38,353 nt of DNA. Origin: Candidatus Nanopelagicaceae bacterium (GTDB taxonomy: Bacteria > Actinomycetota > Actinomycetes > Nanopelagicales > Nanopelagicaceae). Numbering within the stretch: position 1 is the first letter of the stretch; each line of letters begins with the position of its first letter. A program made the position numbers and the translations under genes. The stretch spans positions 1 through 38,353 of the forward strand of contig VERH01000009.1 of NCBI GenBank assembly GCA_018882735.1, read 5' to 3'. Below the pieces are notes generated by a model that worked only from the letters and a program-made list of their open reading frames with translations, was not told where the DNA came from and made no database searches. Below, in pieces: positions 1 through 8,942 of the stretch.

Positions 1-680
1 ATGCTGCCCTTGCTAAGGCGAGAAAGAAAGTTTCGCTCGAAGATTTCTTGGAGAAGAGCAAAGTCACAACTTTGAATCTAATCCTCAAGGGCGATGTGAG
101 CGGTTCGGTAGAAGCGCTTGAAGATGCGCTAGTCCAACTCGATGTCGGAAGTGAAGTGGATCTTCGCGTTATTCACCGTGGCGTTGGTGCGATCACCAAG
201 AGCGATATCACTCTTGCATCGGCCTCTGGCGCAGTCGTTGTCGGTTTTAACGTCAAACCTGAACCACAGACTGCAACTTTTGCTGATGAAGAGGGAGTCG
301 AAGTTCGCTTCTACTCGGTTATCTATAAGGCGATCGAAGAGATTGAAGCTGCTCTCAAAGGCCTTCTCAAGCCTGAGTATGAAGAGGCGACTATTGGCTC
401 TGCTGAAGTTCGCGAAATCTTCAAGTCGAGCAAGTTCGGAACGATCTCTGGATCGCTCGTCTTGTCCGGAGTTATCCGTAGAAATGCAAAAGCCCGAGTT
501 CTTCGTGATGGCGTCGTAATCGGGGATAACCTAACTATCGATTCACTCCGTCGATTTAAAGATGATGCAACCGAAGTTCGCGAAGGTTTTGAGTGCGGTA
601 TCGGACTTGGTTCCTATAAAGATATCCAGGTTGGAGATGTCGTTGAAGTCTTCGAGATGCGCGAGAAGAAGCGTGCGTAA
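1..680 (+). CDS. infB: translation initiation factor IF-2, C-terminal part (cut by window start)
   Basis: The reading frame is open from the first bases (codons start at position 3) to TAA at 678-680, giving about 225 residues of the C-terminal end of IF-2. A short linker is followed by the domain III start ([19 protein letters not shown]) and then the C-terminal beta-barrel region ([19 protein letters not shown]), which in the family binds the formyl-Met end of initiator tRNA. The G domain lies outside the window. An internal TTG at 48 could be mistaken for a start, but the frame continues upstream and the family is much longer. The stop overlaps the rbfA start (TAATG), so the two are translationally coupled in a ribosome-assembly operon. 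Identity is secure; only the fragment is visible. Confidence 0.96.
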   Translation, partial: AALAKARKKVSLEDFLEKSKVTTLNLILKGDVSGSVEALEDALVQLDVGSEVDLRVIHRGVGAITKSDITLASASGAVVVGFNVKPEPQTATFADEEGVEVRFYSVIYKAIEEIEAALKGLLKPEYEEATIGSAEVREIFKSSKFGTISGSLVLSGVIRRNAKARVLRDGVVIGDNLTIDSLRRFKDDATEVREGFECGIGLGSYKDIQVGDVVEVFEMREKKRA

Positions 681-1114
681 TGGGGAAGTCACACCGCGTC
701 GCTAAGGTCGCCGATCGAATTAAAGTTGTCGTTGCTCAAGCGCTGGAAAATCGGATAAAGGATCCACGGTTGGGTTTTGTAACGATTACCGATGTGCGAG
801 TCACCGGAGATCTCCAGCAAGCCTCGATCTTCTACACCGTTCTAGGCGATGATGAAGCGCGCGCGAATACCGCAAAGGCACTTGAGAGCGCCAAAGGAGT
901 TCTCAGAACTGAAGTCGGTAGAGAGTTAGGTACAAGAATTGTTCCCACACTCACTTTCTTTGTTGATGCGCTCTCAGAGACAGCGAAGAATTTTGAGGAT
1001 CTTCTAGATCAAGTTAAGAAACATGATGAAGAGATTGCTCATCTCCGTGATGTCGCTAAGCCAATCGGCGGAAGTGATCCATATAAGACACCTCGAGCTC
1101 GCGAAACGGAATGA
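680..1114 (+). CDS. rbfA: 30S ribosome-binding factor A
   Basis: RbfA is a small KH-like protein that binds the immature 30S subunit and helps mature the 5' end of 16S rRNA. The 144-residue product has the family core (DPRLGFVTITDVRVTGDLQ, residues about 29-47, then the IFYTV strand) and the late hydrophobic strand followed by an acidic helix (FEDLLDQVKKHDEE). The C-terminal tail is charged and probably disordered. Length is normal for Actinobacteria. It starts in the infB stop codon and ends in the ATGA overlap with truB, so it sits mid-operon. No separate promoter was seen. Confidence 0.95.
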   Translation: MGKSHRVAKVADRIKVVVAQALENRIKDPRLGFVTITDVRVTGDLQQASIFYTVLGDDEARANTAKALESAKGVLRTEVGRELGTRIVPTLTFFVDALSETAKNFEDLLDQVKKHDEEIAHLRDVAKPIGGSDPYKTPRARETE

Positions 1115-1968
1115 GTAAGGAACACGGCTTTCTAGTAATAGATAAGCCTGCGGGGATGACGAGTCATGATGTCGTAGCCCAGCTCCGAAAACGCCTCGGC
1201 ACAAAGCAAGTGGGCCACGCTGGAACTTTAGATCCGATGGCTACTGGCGTATTAGTAGTTGGAATCAATAACGCCACAAAGTTTCTTCAATACATAGTTA
1301 CCGGCAGGAAGCGGTATAACGCCATTATTCGGTTGGGAATCTCAACGGTCACAGACGATAGAGAAGGCGAAGTAATTGAAGTAAAAGATTGGCGAGATGT
1401 AACGGATTCAGAAATTGAAAGCTCGATAAATAAATTTCGTGGAACCTTCATGCAAGTACCTAGCTCAGTATCAGCGAAGAAGATTGCTGGTGAGCGAGCA
1501 TATGACTTGGTTAGAGAAGGTAAGGAAGTAGAGCTTGCCGCTAAAGAGGTAACAATTCACGATTTAAAAATTCTCGCTATCCATAGAAATAGTCACCTGG
1601 ATATTGATATCGATGTTGCTTGCTCGGCAGGTACCTACATACGGTCAATCGCCCGTGACTTAGGTGCGGCACTCGGTGTGGGGGGACACTTAATTGAACT
1701 TCGCAGGACAGAAGTTGCGCCATTTGAGCTTTTCGCGGCTGGTGAAATTGCGAGCGCTGAAGTCCTACCGCTTGCAAGCGCCATCGCCAAAGTTTTACCT
1801 ATTCGAAATCTGGGATTTGATGAGGTGGCTGAACTTAAGTTTGGACGAAGAATTGAAAAATCAAATCAAGAGGGCACCGTCGTTGGGATTGCTCCCGACG
1901 GTGAGGTAGCTGCGATTCTGGAAAATCGTGAGGGTCGCGCACAGCCGGTAAGTGTTTTCAACTCATGA
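1111..1968 (+). CDS. truB: tRNA pseudouridine(55) synthase
   Basis: TruB converts U55 of the tRNA T-loop to pseudouridine. The 285-residue product begins with the family signature FLVIDKPAGMTSHDVV. It carries GHAGTLDPMATG at residues 36-46, where Asp41 is the expected catalytic aspartate. Further conserved blocks are VPSSVSAKKIAGERAYDL and the CSAGTYIRSIARDLG motif. A C-terminal PUA-like extension follows. Start ATG at 1111 overlaps the rbfA stop by 4 nt. The gene belongs to the infB-rbfA-truB-ribF string. Confident call. Confidence 0.96.
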   Translation: MSKEHGFLVIDKPAGMTSHDVVAQLRKRLGTKQVGHAGTLDPMATGVLVVGINNATKFLQYIVTGRKRYNAIIRLGISTVTDDREGEVIEVKDWRDVTDSEIESSINKFRGTFMQVPSSVSAKKIAGERAYDLVREGKEVELAAKEVTIHDLKILAIHRNSHLDIDIDVACSAGTYIRSIARDLGAALGVGGHLIELRRTEVAPFELFAAGEIASAEVLPLASAIAKVLPIRNLGFDEVAELKFGRRIEKSNQEGTVVGIAPDGEVAAILENREGRAQPVSVFNS

Positions 1969-1981
1969 AAGAATTGAGCCA

Positions 1982-2899
1982 ATGAGTAAGAACTTCAAGA
2001 TTGAATGGCACGGTGCTTCGATAGCCGGGGCAACCGTGATCATCGGAATCTTTGATGGAGTTCACAAAGGCCACCAAGCGATCATCAAAAGAGCGCTTGA
2101 CCTCAACAATCCAGTCGTCGCGCTCACTTTTCATCCTCATCCATCCGCAATCGTCGCGAAAGATAAAGCCCCGACTGAATTACTGACGCTAAGTGAACGG
2201 GTTCACCAATTACTTACCCAAGGCGTGTCCAGCGTTGCTGTTATTGATTTCACCGAAGATTTCTCCAAGTTAACTCCTGATCAATTCATTGAAGATGTTT
2301 TAAAGAAAGAGTTAGCTGCAAAGGCGCTCGTTATTGGCTCTAACTTTCGCTTTGGGGCAAAAGCAAGCGGTGATGCGCAATACCTAAAGGAACGAGCTGG
2401 CGTTCCCGTTACAGCGCTAGATCTTGAGAGCGAACTTGGAAACTCTGTTTCATCAACACGAATTCGCGAGGCTATTGTGGGCGGAAACATTGAAATCGCT
2501 CGTGAGTTATTGACTAGGCCACACCAACTAGTTGGTCCGGTGATTCATGGCGAGAAACGTGGACGCCAGATTGGTTATCCAACGGCGAACGTTCAAGTCG
2601 GAGCAAATGCAACTATTCCATCTGATGGGGTATACGCAGGTTGGTTAACTGTTGGCACTCACCGTTGGCCAGCTGCAATTTCAATTGGAACTAATCCAAC
2701 ATTTGATGGAGTCCGTGGTCGACAGGTTGAAGCTTATGCACTTGATGAAAAAGACTTAGATTTGTATGACAAGGTTGCAAAAGTCGAATTCGGTTGGAGA
2801 TTGCGCGACACCATCAAATTCGCCGGCCTTGATCCACTCCTTGCTCAGATGAAGATTGATTGCGATAAAGCTCGGGAATTGACCCGATATCACGCGTAA
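1982..2899 (+). CDS. ribF: bifunctional riboflavin kinase / FAD synthetase
   Basis: RibF phosphorylates riboflavin to FMN and adenylates FMN to FAD. The N-terminal nucleotidyltransferase domain shows IGIFDGVHKGHQAI (residues 21-34) and the late SSTRIREAI motif. The C-terminal riboflavin kinase domain shows GEKRGRQIGYPTANV and GVYAGWL. I chose ATG 1982 (MSKNFKIEW, 305 residues). An in-frame GTG at 1952 would overlap truB by 17 nt and adds residues that do not look like family sequence. No strong Shine-Dalgarno is visible at 1982; the 13-nt gap after truB suggests translational coupling. The call is secure, the start less so. Confidence 0.95.
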   Translation: MSKNFKIEWHGASIAGATVIIGIFDGVHKGHQAIIKRALDLNNPVVALTFHPHPSAIVAKDKAPTELLTLSERVHQLLTQGVSSVAVIDFTEDFSKLTPDQFIEDVLKKELAAKALVIGSNFRFGAKASGDAQYLKERAGVPVTALDLESELGNSVSSTRIREAIVGGNIEIARELLTRPHQLVGPVIHGEKRGRQIGYPTANVQVGANATIPSDGVYAGWLTVGTHRWPAAISIGTNPTFDGVRGRQVEAYALDEKDLDLYDKVAKVEFGWRLRDTIKFAGLDPLLAQMKIDCDKARELTRYHA

Positions 2900-2911
2900 T
2901 TCCCACTCAAT

Positions 2912-2940
2912 TTCTCACATTCTGAGCGCGCTGGTAGATT
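2912..2940 (+). promoter_or_regulatory. putative rpsO promoter
   Basis: A -35-like TTCTCA (2912-2917) and a -10-like TAGATT (2935-2940) are separated by 17 nt in the ribF-rpsO gap. Transcription would start near 2947 and leave a leader of about 70 nt. The assignment is by eye only. Confidence 0.5.
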
Positions 2941-2946
2941 TCACCC

Positions 2947-3017
2947 CGCAAGCGAGAAATCGTGCGCTCGTGAATAAGACCGAGGGCCCTCGTGAAAGAT
3001 GTAAAGGAAGTTAGACA
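2947..3017 (+). promoter_or_regulatory. rpsO 5' leader, possible S15 autoregulatory RNA
   Basis: The region between the putative start of transcription and the rpsO ATG contains a perfect 12-bp palindrome CGAGGGCCCTCG (2981-2992) and an upstream CGAG/CTCG pairing (2952-2955 with 2967-2970). A Shine-Dalgarno AAGGAAG lies at 3004-3010. Ribosomal protein S15 represses its own mRNA through leader structures in several bacterial phyla. That this leader does so is inference. Confidence 0.4.
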
Positions 3018-3287
3018 ATGGCATTAACAGCTGCCGAAAAGAAAGAACTAATTAGCAAGTTTGGCGCCTCTGCATCGGACACAGGAAGCCCTGAGGCTCA
3101 GGTAGCGCTACTTTCAAAGCGCATCGAGCAAGTAACTGAGCACCTACAAACAAATAAGAACGATCACCACAATCGTCGTGGTCTGCTTCTTCTCGTAGGT
3201 CGCCGCCGCAGAATTCTGCAGTACCTTGCAAAGACCGATATCGCTCGTTACCGCGCGATCATCGACAAGCTCGGCATCCGCCGCTAG
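3018..3287 (+). CDS. rpsO: 30S ribosomal protein S15
   Basis: S15 is a primary binder of the central domain of 16S rRNA. The 89-residue length is exactly that of the family. Hallmarks are [21 protein letters not shown] (residues 22-42, the first helices), then [19 protein letters not shown] and the C-terminal [21 protein letters not shown]. Start ATG 3018 follows a strong Shine-Dalgarno AAGGAAG with 7-nt spacing. It sits between ribF and pnp, a near-universal bacterial arrangement, and probably has its own promoter in the preceding gap. Confidence 0.98.
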   Translation: MALTAAEKKELISKFGASASDTGSPEAQVALLSKRIEQVTEHLQTNKNDHHNRRGLLLLVGRRRRILQYLAKTDIARYRAIIDKLGIRR

Positions 3288-3423
3288 TTTGAAATAATTT
3301 AATAAATCTCGCCACGGGCCGGTTGACTGGTCCTCGGTGGTGGCTTACGGATGATTGCCGTGGGCTTCGATCGAAGATCCATTCTCTGGTGGCCGTGGTG
3401 GGAATAGAGAATAGGAGAGACCC
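3288..3423 (+). promoter_or_regulatory. rpsO-pnp intergenic leader with paired elements next to the pnp ribosome-binding site
   Basis: This 136-nt gap is rich in inverted repeats. CTTCGATCGAAG (3365-3376) is a perfect palindrome. ATTCTCT (3381-3387) is complementary to AGAGAAT (3406-3412), which lies directly against the pnp Shine-Dalgarno AGGAGAG (3413-3419). In other bacteria, pnp mRNA is self-controlled through processing of a leader stem. A similar control here is inference. No clear intrinsic terminator with a U-tract was seen after rpsO. Confidence 0.45.
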
Positions 3424-5616
3424 ATGGAGGGTCAAGACGTTAGTTATGCCGTTGCAAAAATAGATAACGGCAAATTTGGGAAACGAGAGATTCGTTTCGA
3501 AACCGGGCGCTTAGCGCGCCAAGCTGCAGGAACCGCAGTCGTTTATCTCGATGATGAAACGATGTTGCTATCTGCAACAACTGCATCAAAGAACCCGAAG
3601 GATCAATTCGATTTCTTCCCACTCACCGTAGATGTGGAAGAGCGTATGTATTCGGTTGGAAGAATCCCAGGTTCATTCTTCCGTCGCGAAGGCCGTCCAT
3701 CTGAGGATGCAATCCTCACTTGTCGCCTAATCGATCGCCCACTTCGACCATCCTTTATAAAAGGACTTCGTAACGAGGTACAGATCGTCGTAACTGTTAT
3801 GGCGTTAAATCCAGATCACATGTATGACGTTATTGCGATTAACGCTGCTTCGATGTCTACTCAACTTGCTGGACTTCCATTTTCTGGTCCGATTGGTGGA
3901 GTACGCGTTGCATTAATTGATGGCCAATGGGTCGCATTCCCTAACCACAGCGATCTAGAGCGGGCCGTATTCGATATGGTCGTAGCTGGACGAATTGCTG
4001 GCGATGACGTTGCGATCATGATGGTTGAAGCAGAAGCGACCACAAAGACGATTTCTCTCGTAGCTGGAGGCGCTGGTGCCCCAACTGAAGAAATTGTTGG
4101 AGCAGGCCTGGAAGCCTCAAAGCCATTCATTCGAATTTTATGTGAAGCACAAATGGATTTGGCAAAGGTAGCTGCAAAGCCAACCGCTGAATTTCCAGTC
4201 TTCCTTGATTATCAAGAAGATGCCTTCACCGCAGTTGAAAAAGCTGCGAAGGATCGCCTAGCGAAAGCGCTTACCATTTCTGGAAAGCAAGAGCGGGAAA
4301 CTGAACTTGATGCGATTTCCGAAGAAATAAAGGCGAAACTTGCCGAGCAGTTCGAAGGTCGCGAGAAGGAGATTTCTGCATCACTTCGTTCGCTCACTAA
4401 GAAGTTAGTACGTCAACGCGTACTTCGCGAGAAGATTCGAATCGATGGCCGCGGCTTGAAAGATATCCGTCCATTGACTGCCGAAGTCGAAGTGATTCCT
4501 CGAGTACATGGCTCTGCGATATTTGAACGCGGTGAGACCCAGATCCTTGGCGTTACAACTTTGAATATGCTCAAGATGGAGCAACAGCTCGATACCTTGA
4601 ATCCAGAAGATCACAAGCGTTATATGCATAACTACAACTTCCCGCCTTACTCAACAGGTGAGACTGGTCGAGTTGGTTCACCAAAGCGTCGCGAAATCGG
4701 TCATGGGGCTCTTGCAGAACGCGCTCTTCTTCCAGTTCTTCCAACTCGCGAAGAGTTTCCTTATGCGATTCGCCAAGTTTCTGAAGCTCTTGGTTCAAAT
4801 GGCTCCACCTCCATGGGATCTGTCTGCGCCTCAACGCTCTCACTCTTAAATGCAGGAGTTCCACTAAAGGCTCCGGTTGCTGGTATCGCTATGGGTCTTA
4901 TTTCTGATGAGGTAGATGGAAAGACTGAATACGTAGCGCTAACAGACATTCTTGGCGCTGAAGATGCTTTCGGCGATATGGATTTCAAAGTTGCCGGAAC
5001 TAAGGACTTTGTAACTGCGCTACAGCTTGATACCAAGCTCGACGGAATTCCAGCAAGTGTTCTTGCTAGCGCCTTGCTTCAAGCGAAGGAAGCTCGACTA
5101 GCGATTCTTAACGTCATGAACGAGGCAATCGATCGCCCAGATGATATGAATCCGCTTGCACCACGCATCATGAGTATCAAGATTCCAGTCGATCAAATCG
5201 GCGCAGTCATTGGCCCTAAGGGCAAAGTCATCAACCAGATTCAAGATGAAACTGGCGCGGAGATTACTATTGAAGATGATGGAACCATCTACATCGGTGC
5301 CACAAATGGCACCGCCGCAGATGCCGCTAAGGCCCAGATCATTGCGATAGCCGATCCGAAACTCCCTGAAGTTGGCGAGCGATACAACGGAACCGTTGTG
5401 AAACTTGCCGCCTTTGGTGCATTCGTAAATCTTCTTCCAGGTAAAGATGGCTTGCTTCATGTCTCGCAAATCCGAAAGATGCATGGCGGAAAGCGAATCG
5501 AGAATCTTGAAGATGTTATGAAAGTTGGAGATAAAGTCCACGTTGAGATCGGGGAAATCGATCCAAAGGGCAAGCTATCTCTCGTACCGGTACTCGAAGA
5601 GACCGCAAGCGAGTAG
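3424..5616 (+). CDS. pnp: polyribonucleotide nucleotidyltransferase (PNPase)
   Basis: PNPase degrades RNA 3' to 5' with phosphate, and in Actinobacteria can also add tails. The 730-residue product has two RNase PH-like halves separated by a helical region (about residues 250-330). The second half carries the active-site block [13 protein letters not shown] at about residue 517. A KH domain follows with the [11 protein letters not shown] loop, then an S1 domain ([19 protein letters not shown]) near the C-terminus. Length is normal. ATG 3424 has Shine-Dalgarno AGGAGAG with 4-nt spacing; the next downstream methionines lie inside conserved sequence. It is probably co-transcribed with or near rpsO. 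Confidence 0.97.
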   Translation: MEGQDVSYAVAKIDNGKFGKREIRFETGRLARQAAGTAVVYLDDETMLLSATTASKNPKDQFDFFPLTVDVEERMYSVGRIPGSFFRREGRPSEDAILTCRLIDRPLRPSFIKGLRNEVQIVVTVMALNPDHMYDVIAINAASMSTQLAGLPFSGPIGGVRVALIDGQWVAFPNHSDLERAVFDMVVAGRIAGDDVAIMMVEAEATTKTISLVAGGAGAPTEEIVGAGLEASKPFIRILCEAQMDLAKVAAKPTAEFPVFLDYQEDAFTAVEKAAKDRLAKALTISGKQERETELDAISEEIKAKLAEQFEGREKEISASLRSLTKKLVRQRVLREKIRIDGRGLKDIRPLTAEVEVIPRVHGSAIFERGETQILGVTTLNMLKMEQQLDTLNPEDHKRYMHNYNFPPYSTGETGRVGSPKRREIGHGALAERALLPVLPTREEFPYAIRQVSEALGSNGSTSMGSVCASTLSLLNAGVPLKAPVAGIAMGLISDEVDGKTEYVALTDILGAEDAFGDMDFKVAGTKDFVTALQLDTKLDGIPASVLASALLQAKEARLAILNVMNEAIDRPDDMNPLAPRIMSIKIPVDQIGAVIGPKGKVINQIQDETGAEITIEDDGTIYIGATNGTAADAAKAQIIAIADPKLPEVGERYNGTVVKLAAFGAFVNLLPGKDGLLHVSQIRKMHGGKRIENLEDVMKVGDKVHVEIGEIDPKGKLSLVPVLEETASE

Positions 5617-5625
5617 TTAGAAACT

Positions 5626-6900
5626 ATGACAGTGCGCAAGACCGTTCATCCGAGCGGCTTGCGCATTGTTACTGAAGAAATCCCAAGTGTTCGAAGCGCT
5701 GCCTTCGGAATCTGGGTCAATGTCGGTTCCCGTGATGAATCCCCAAAAGTTGCTGGCGCATCACACTTTCTAGAGCACCTACTTTTTAAAGGCACTAAGA
5801 CTCGAACCGCACTTGAGATTTCATCTGCTATCGAGGCAGTAGGTGGCGAGATGAATGCATTCACTTCCAAGGAATACACCTGCTTTTATGCTCGAGTAAT
5901 CGATACTGATCTACCACTCGCAATTGATGTAATTGCTGATTTGATTACCTCATCACTTGGCAGACCAGAAGATGTTGAATCAGAACGTAAAGTTGTACTT
6001 GAAGAAATCTCAATGCGCGATGATGATCCATCTGATTTAGTACATGACTTATTCTCCGAGACCTTCTTTGGCGACACTCCTGTCGGTAGACCAATTCTCG
6101 GCACAGTTAAATCTATAAATGAGATGTCCCGGAATTCAGTTTTTAACTACTACAAGAAGAAGTACTTGCCACAGGACATAGTCGTTTCGGTAGCAGGAAA
6201 CATCAAGCACCAGAAAGTCATAGATCAAGTCATCAAAGCGATGTCGAAAGATGAATTCTTGGGTAGCGAAAAGAATCAAGCAAATATGCGCGCTTCTACT
6301 GCCATAAAAAGAAAAGGGGAGCGGGTCGGCCTTATTCATCGAAAAACCGAACAAGCTCATTTATTTCTTGGCGTTGATGGAGTAGCTCGTGATGATGAGC
6401 GACGTTTTGCGATGAGTGTTCTTTCGGCTGCGCTGGGTGGTGGAATGTCATCAAGACTTTTCCAAGAGGTGCGTGAAAAACGCGGCCTTGCGTATTCGGT
6501 TTACTCATATGCACAACAATTTGCTGGTACCGGAATGCTTGGGTTTTATGCCGGTTGCACACCCCAGAAAGCGACTGAGGTGATAAGAATTATCCGTGAG
6601 ATTCTCAACGATGTTGCTGTTAATGGCCTGACTCACGAAGAGTTGTTACGAGCGCAAGGAGCCGTAAAGGGAACCCTAGTTTTAAGCCAGGAAGATACCG
6701 GCTCTCGCATGAGTCGAATTGGCAAGAGTGAACTCGTCCATGGTGAAGTTCTCGGTTTTGATGAGATTCTTGGGGCGATTTCTTCGGTTACCTCGAGCGA
6801 CATTCGAGAACTCGCTAGCGAGTTCCTCACTAAGAGCCCTACCCTTGCCATAGTTGGCCCATTCAAGAAAGAGTCGGTTTTCGAGAAGGTGATGGCGTAA
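5626..6900 (+). CDS. M16 family zinc metallopeptidase (processing-peptidase-like)
   Basis: The 424-residue product is a single M16B-type unit. The inverted zinc motif HFLEH is at residues 47-51 (His47, Glu50, His51), and the third ligand glutamate is in the VVLEEISMRDDDP block about 76 residues later. The C-terminal half contains the conserved LFQEVREKRGLAYSVYS region. In Actinobacteria this gene (pepR in mycobacteria) follows pnp, as here, 9 nt after the pnp stop. No signal peptide is present, so it is cytosolic. Its substrate is not known from sequence. Catalytic residues are intact. Confidence 0.92.
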   Translation: MTVRKTVHPSGLRIVTEEIPSVRSAAFGIWVNVGSRDESPKVAGASHFLEHLLFKGTKTRTALEISSAIEAVGGEMNAFTSKEYTCFYARVIDTDLPLAIDVIADLITSSLGRPEDVESERKVVLEEISMRDDDPSDLVHDLFSETFFGDTPVGRPILGTVKSINEMSRNSVFNYYKKKYLPQDIVVSVAGNIKHQKVIDQVIKAMSKDEFLGSEKNQANMRASTAIKRKGERVGLIHRKTEQAHLFLGVDGVARDDERRFAMSVLSAALGGGMSSRLFQEVREKRGLAYSVYSYAQQFAGTGMLGFYAGCTPQKATEVIRIIREILNDVAVNGLTHEELLRAQGAVKGTLVLSQEDTGSRMSRIGKSELVHGEVLGFDEILGAISSVTSSDIRELASEFLTKSPTLAIVGPFKKESVFEKVMA

Positions 6901-7655
6901 TGGCTATAAAGGTAGGAGTACTTGGCGCACGTGGCCGCATGGGTCAAGAAGTCTGTCGCGCCATAAAAGCCAATAACGATCTTGAATTGGTTGCCGAAAT
7001 TGATCTAAATGACTCAATTGAAATCCTAAAAAGCTCAAAGGCCGAAGTCATAGTCGACTTCACAACTCCTGAAGTCGTTATGGGTAATCTTAAATTTGCC
7101 ATCGAAAATGGAATTCACGCGGTCGTCGGCACTACCGGATTTGATAACACAAGGCTCGATACCCTAAAGAAGCTCCTTACTGCTAATCCCAAAGTTGGCG
7201 TATTGATTGCTCCAAACTTTGGACTAGGCGCAGTATTGATGATGCAATTCGCAAAGAGCGCTGCTAAGTACTTTGAATCCGCGGAGATAATTGAACTTCA
7301 TCACCCGGAAAAGGTCGATGCCCCAAGTGGAACGGCTACGCGAACCGCCGAACTAATAAATGAGGCTAGGCGCGAGGCGAACCTAGGCAAGATGCCAGAT
7401 AAGACCGCTAAATCGATAGATGGTGCACGCGGTGCGAAAATCGGCGAAGTCCCAATTCATTCGGTCCGACTGCGCGGGCTAGTCGCACATCAAGAAGTCC
7501 TTTTTGGCGATAAAGGTGAACTTCTTACGATCCGCCATGACTCACTTGATAGATCTGGTTTTATGCCGGGCGTACTTGTTGGTATTAGAGAAGTAAGTTC
7601 AAATCCTGGCCTGACTGTAGGTTTAGAAAACTATTTGAAACTAGATAAGGAGTAA
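6900..7655 (+). CDS. dapB: 4-hydroxy-tetrahydrodipicolinate reductase
   Basis: DapB reduces hydroxy-tetrahydrodipicolinate with NAD(P)H in the diaminopimelate/lysine pathway. The nucleotide-binding loop is GARGRMGQE (residues 9-17). VDFTTPEVV and VVGTTGF are typical. The active-site block is ELHHPEKVDAPSGTA (about residues 132-146), with the paired His and the Lys that binds substrate. The 251-residue length is normal. Its ATG overlaps the protease stop (TAATG), so translation is coupled. dapA lies about 2 kb downstream and dapF about 17 kb downstream on the same strand. Confidence 0.96.
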   Translation: MAIKVGVLGARGRMGQEVCRAIKANNDLELVAEIDLNDSIEILKSSKAEVIVDFTTPEVVMGNLKFAIENGIHAVVGTTGFDNTRLDTLKKLLTANPKVGVLIAPNFGLGAVLMMQFAKSAAKYFESAEIIELHHPEKVDAPSGTATRTAELINEARREANLGKMPDKTAKSIDGARGAKIGEVPIHSVRLRGLVAHQEVLFGDKGELLTIRHDSLDRSGFMPGVLVGIREVSSNPGLTVGLENYLKLDKE

Positions 7656-7657
7656 AC

Positions 7658-7909
7658 ATGGCTGAGATAACTATGTATGGAGCTGAATGGTGTGGGGATT
7701 GCCGCCGTTCCAAGCGATTTCTTGATTCAAATAGCGTCGCATATAACTACATCGATGTGGAGGCCGATACCAGCGCCTCCGATAAAGTAATTGAAATAAA
7801 CGGTGGCATGCGCTCCATCCCGGTAATCGTCTTTCCCGATGGAACGCACCTCACCGAGCCTTCTGATAATGCGCTTAAGGAGAAGCTCGAGTCGCTCAAA
7901 ATTCTTTAA
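7658..7909 (+). CDS. mycoredoxin-like glutaredoxin
   Basis: An 83-residue thioredoxin-fold protein with redox motif WCGDC (Cys12, Cys15) and the cis-proline segment RSIPVIVFPDG (Pro at about residue 55). It ends in DGTHLTEPS, which resembles the DGSTLTNPS block of mycoredoxin-1. Mycoredoxins reduce mycothiol mixed disulfides, so a mycothiol-using actinobacterium is implied; that is inference from the family. NrdH-type glutaredoxin is the alternative, but the motif and tail fit mycoredoxin better. It starts 2 nt after dapB and ends 2 nt from the convergent azlD stop. Confidence 0.8.
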   Translation: MAEITMYGAEWCGDCRRSKRFLDSNSVAYNYIDVEADTSASDKVIEINGGMRSIPVIVFPDGTHLTEPSDNALKEKLESLKIL

Positions 7910-7911
7910 GC

Positions 7912-8220
7912 TCAGATGAAGTTATAAATTAAAGCAGAGGTCAGTGCTGCAAGAATCATCATAAGCGGGAAGGAAGCGCGCATTTTGAGCGCTATTGCTG
8001 CAACTGCAACGCCTGCAAGGCGATGATCGACGATAACTTGAGAGTCAATCGTTAGCGTTTGAACAGCGACCAAAGCGCTCAGTAGCACAATCGGAATGAA
8101 GGTATTTACTCGCTGAATTCGTGGGTTGTTTAACGTTGATTGAGGCAGCGAATACCCCAGGATTTTCAGTAGATAGCAAATCGCACTTGCGCCCAAAGTA
8201 GCAATCCAAAGTTCGCTCAT
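7912..8220 (-). CDS. azlD: AzlD-like branched-chain amino acid export subunit
   Basis: A 102-residue, very hydrophobic protein with three to four predicted membrane segments. Typical AzlD features are the short length, the LPQS-type stretch after the first helix, and a final hydrophobic helix ending at the C-terminus. With AzlC it forms the two-subunit LIV-E exporter for branched-chain amino acids (family knowledge). The frame is open further upstream, but ATG 8220 is preferred because it lies 2 nt after the azlC stop and begins the recognisable AzlD sequence (MSELWIATLG). Confidence rests mostly on pairing with azlC. Confidence 0.85.
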   Translation of the reverse strand: MSELWIATLGASAICYLLKILGYSLPQSTLNNPRIQRVNTFIPIVLLSALVAVQTLTIDSQVIVDHRLAGVAVAAIALKMRASFPLMMILAALTSALIYNFI

Positions 8221-8222
8221 TA

Positions 8223-8900
8223 TTACTTCCAGCCAATCACGAGGGCAATGAATACGGTTGCGATTATCGGAAGTCCAGCGCCAAGAAATGGGGTAAGCGA
8301 TAGCGCTAGTAGGACGGAAAGAAGCGCGGCTAATCGAGCCTTTGTGTTTACTAATCTTGGCCAAACCAAACCTAAGAAGGCGGCGGGGACTGCAGCATCA
8401 AGCCCCCAACTTGAGGGATCTCCGATGGAATTAGCGCCAAGCGCCCCAATAAAGGTAAATAGATTCCAGAAGACGAAGACACCAATTCCGGTAGCAAAGA
8501 ATCCATAGCGCATCGCAGCTTCGCCACGGTTTTCTTGGGAGAGCGCTACGCCAGTTGATTCATCTATTGTGATCTGTGCGCCAAAAAATCTTTGAATTCC
8601 GGTTAACTTCAAAATCGGCGCCATTCGCATTCCATATAAGCCATTTCGGATTCCCAGGAGTGCGCCAGTTGCAATAGAGCTCAAAGGCGTTCCGCCGCCG
8701 GCCATAACTCCAACTACTGCAAATTGGGAAGCACCAGAGAAGAGAAGTAGTGAGAGCGCGCAGGCTTGCAGAACCGAAAAACCACCTGCTACGGCAGCCG
8801 CGCCAAATGCCGCCCCATAGCTTCCAACTGGAATGGCCACGCTTAGTGAGTCGCGTAACACGGTGCGGCGTTCGAATGACACGCAACTATTTTGCCCCAT
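8223..8900 (-). CDS. azlC: AzlC family branched-chain amino acid exporter large subunit
   Basis: A 225-residue membrane protein with the AzlC signature FSGASQFAVVGVMAGGG, the GIRNGLYGMRMAPIL loop, and about six to seven hydrophobic segments. AzlC/AzlD pairs export branched-chain amino acids and analogues. Start ATG 8900 (MGQNSCVSF) is chosen because a longer reading to 8957 would run into the thyX coding region. The start faces thyX across a 42-bp gap. The pair points against the surrounding genes and looks like an insertion between the mycoredoxin gene and thyX. Specificity cannot be read from sequence. Confidence 0.9.
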   Translation of the reverse strand: MGQNSCVSFERRTVLRDSLSVAIPVGSYGAAFGAAAVAGGFSVLQACALSLLLFSGASQFAVVGVMAGGGTPLSSIATGALLGIRNGLYGMRMAPILKLTGIQRFFGAQITIDESTGVALSQENRGEAAMRYGFFATGIGVFVFWNLFTFIGALGANSIGDPSSWGLDAAVPAAFLGLVWPRLVNTKARLAALLSVLLALSLTPFLGAGLPIIATVFIALVIGWK

Positions 8901-8929
8901 CAATCGCCGGCCAAATACCGCGGCGCAGA

Positions 8930-8935
8930 TAGGGT
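8930..8935 (+). promoter_or_regulatory. putative leaderless -10 element of thyX
   Basis: TAGGGT at 8930-8935 is followed by 7 nt and then the GTG start at 8943. Transcription would begin at or next to the start codon. No good -35 was found. Confidence 0.5.
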
Positions 8936-8942
8936 CGCGCTC

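Noticed and set aside
5098-5541. Long minus-strand open frame inside pnp (147 codons)
   Set aside because: It is a shadow of the pnp reading frame with no recognisable domain, start signal or partner.
8892-8942. 17-residue N-terminal extension of ThyX
   Set aside because: It overlaps the azlC start and lies upstream of a -10 element positioned for GTG 8943.
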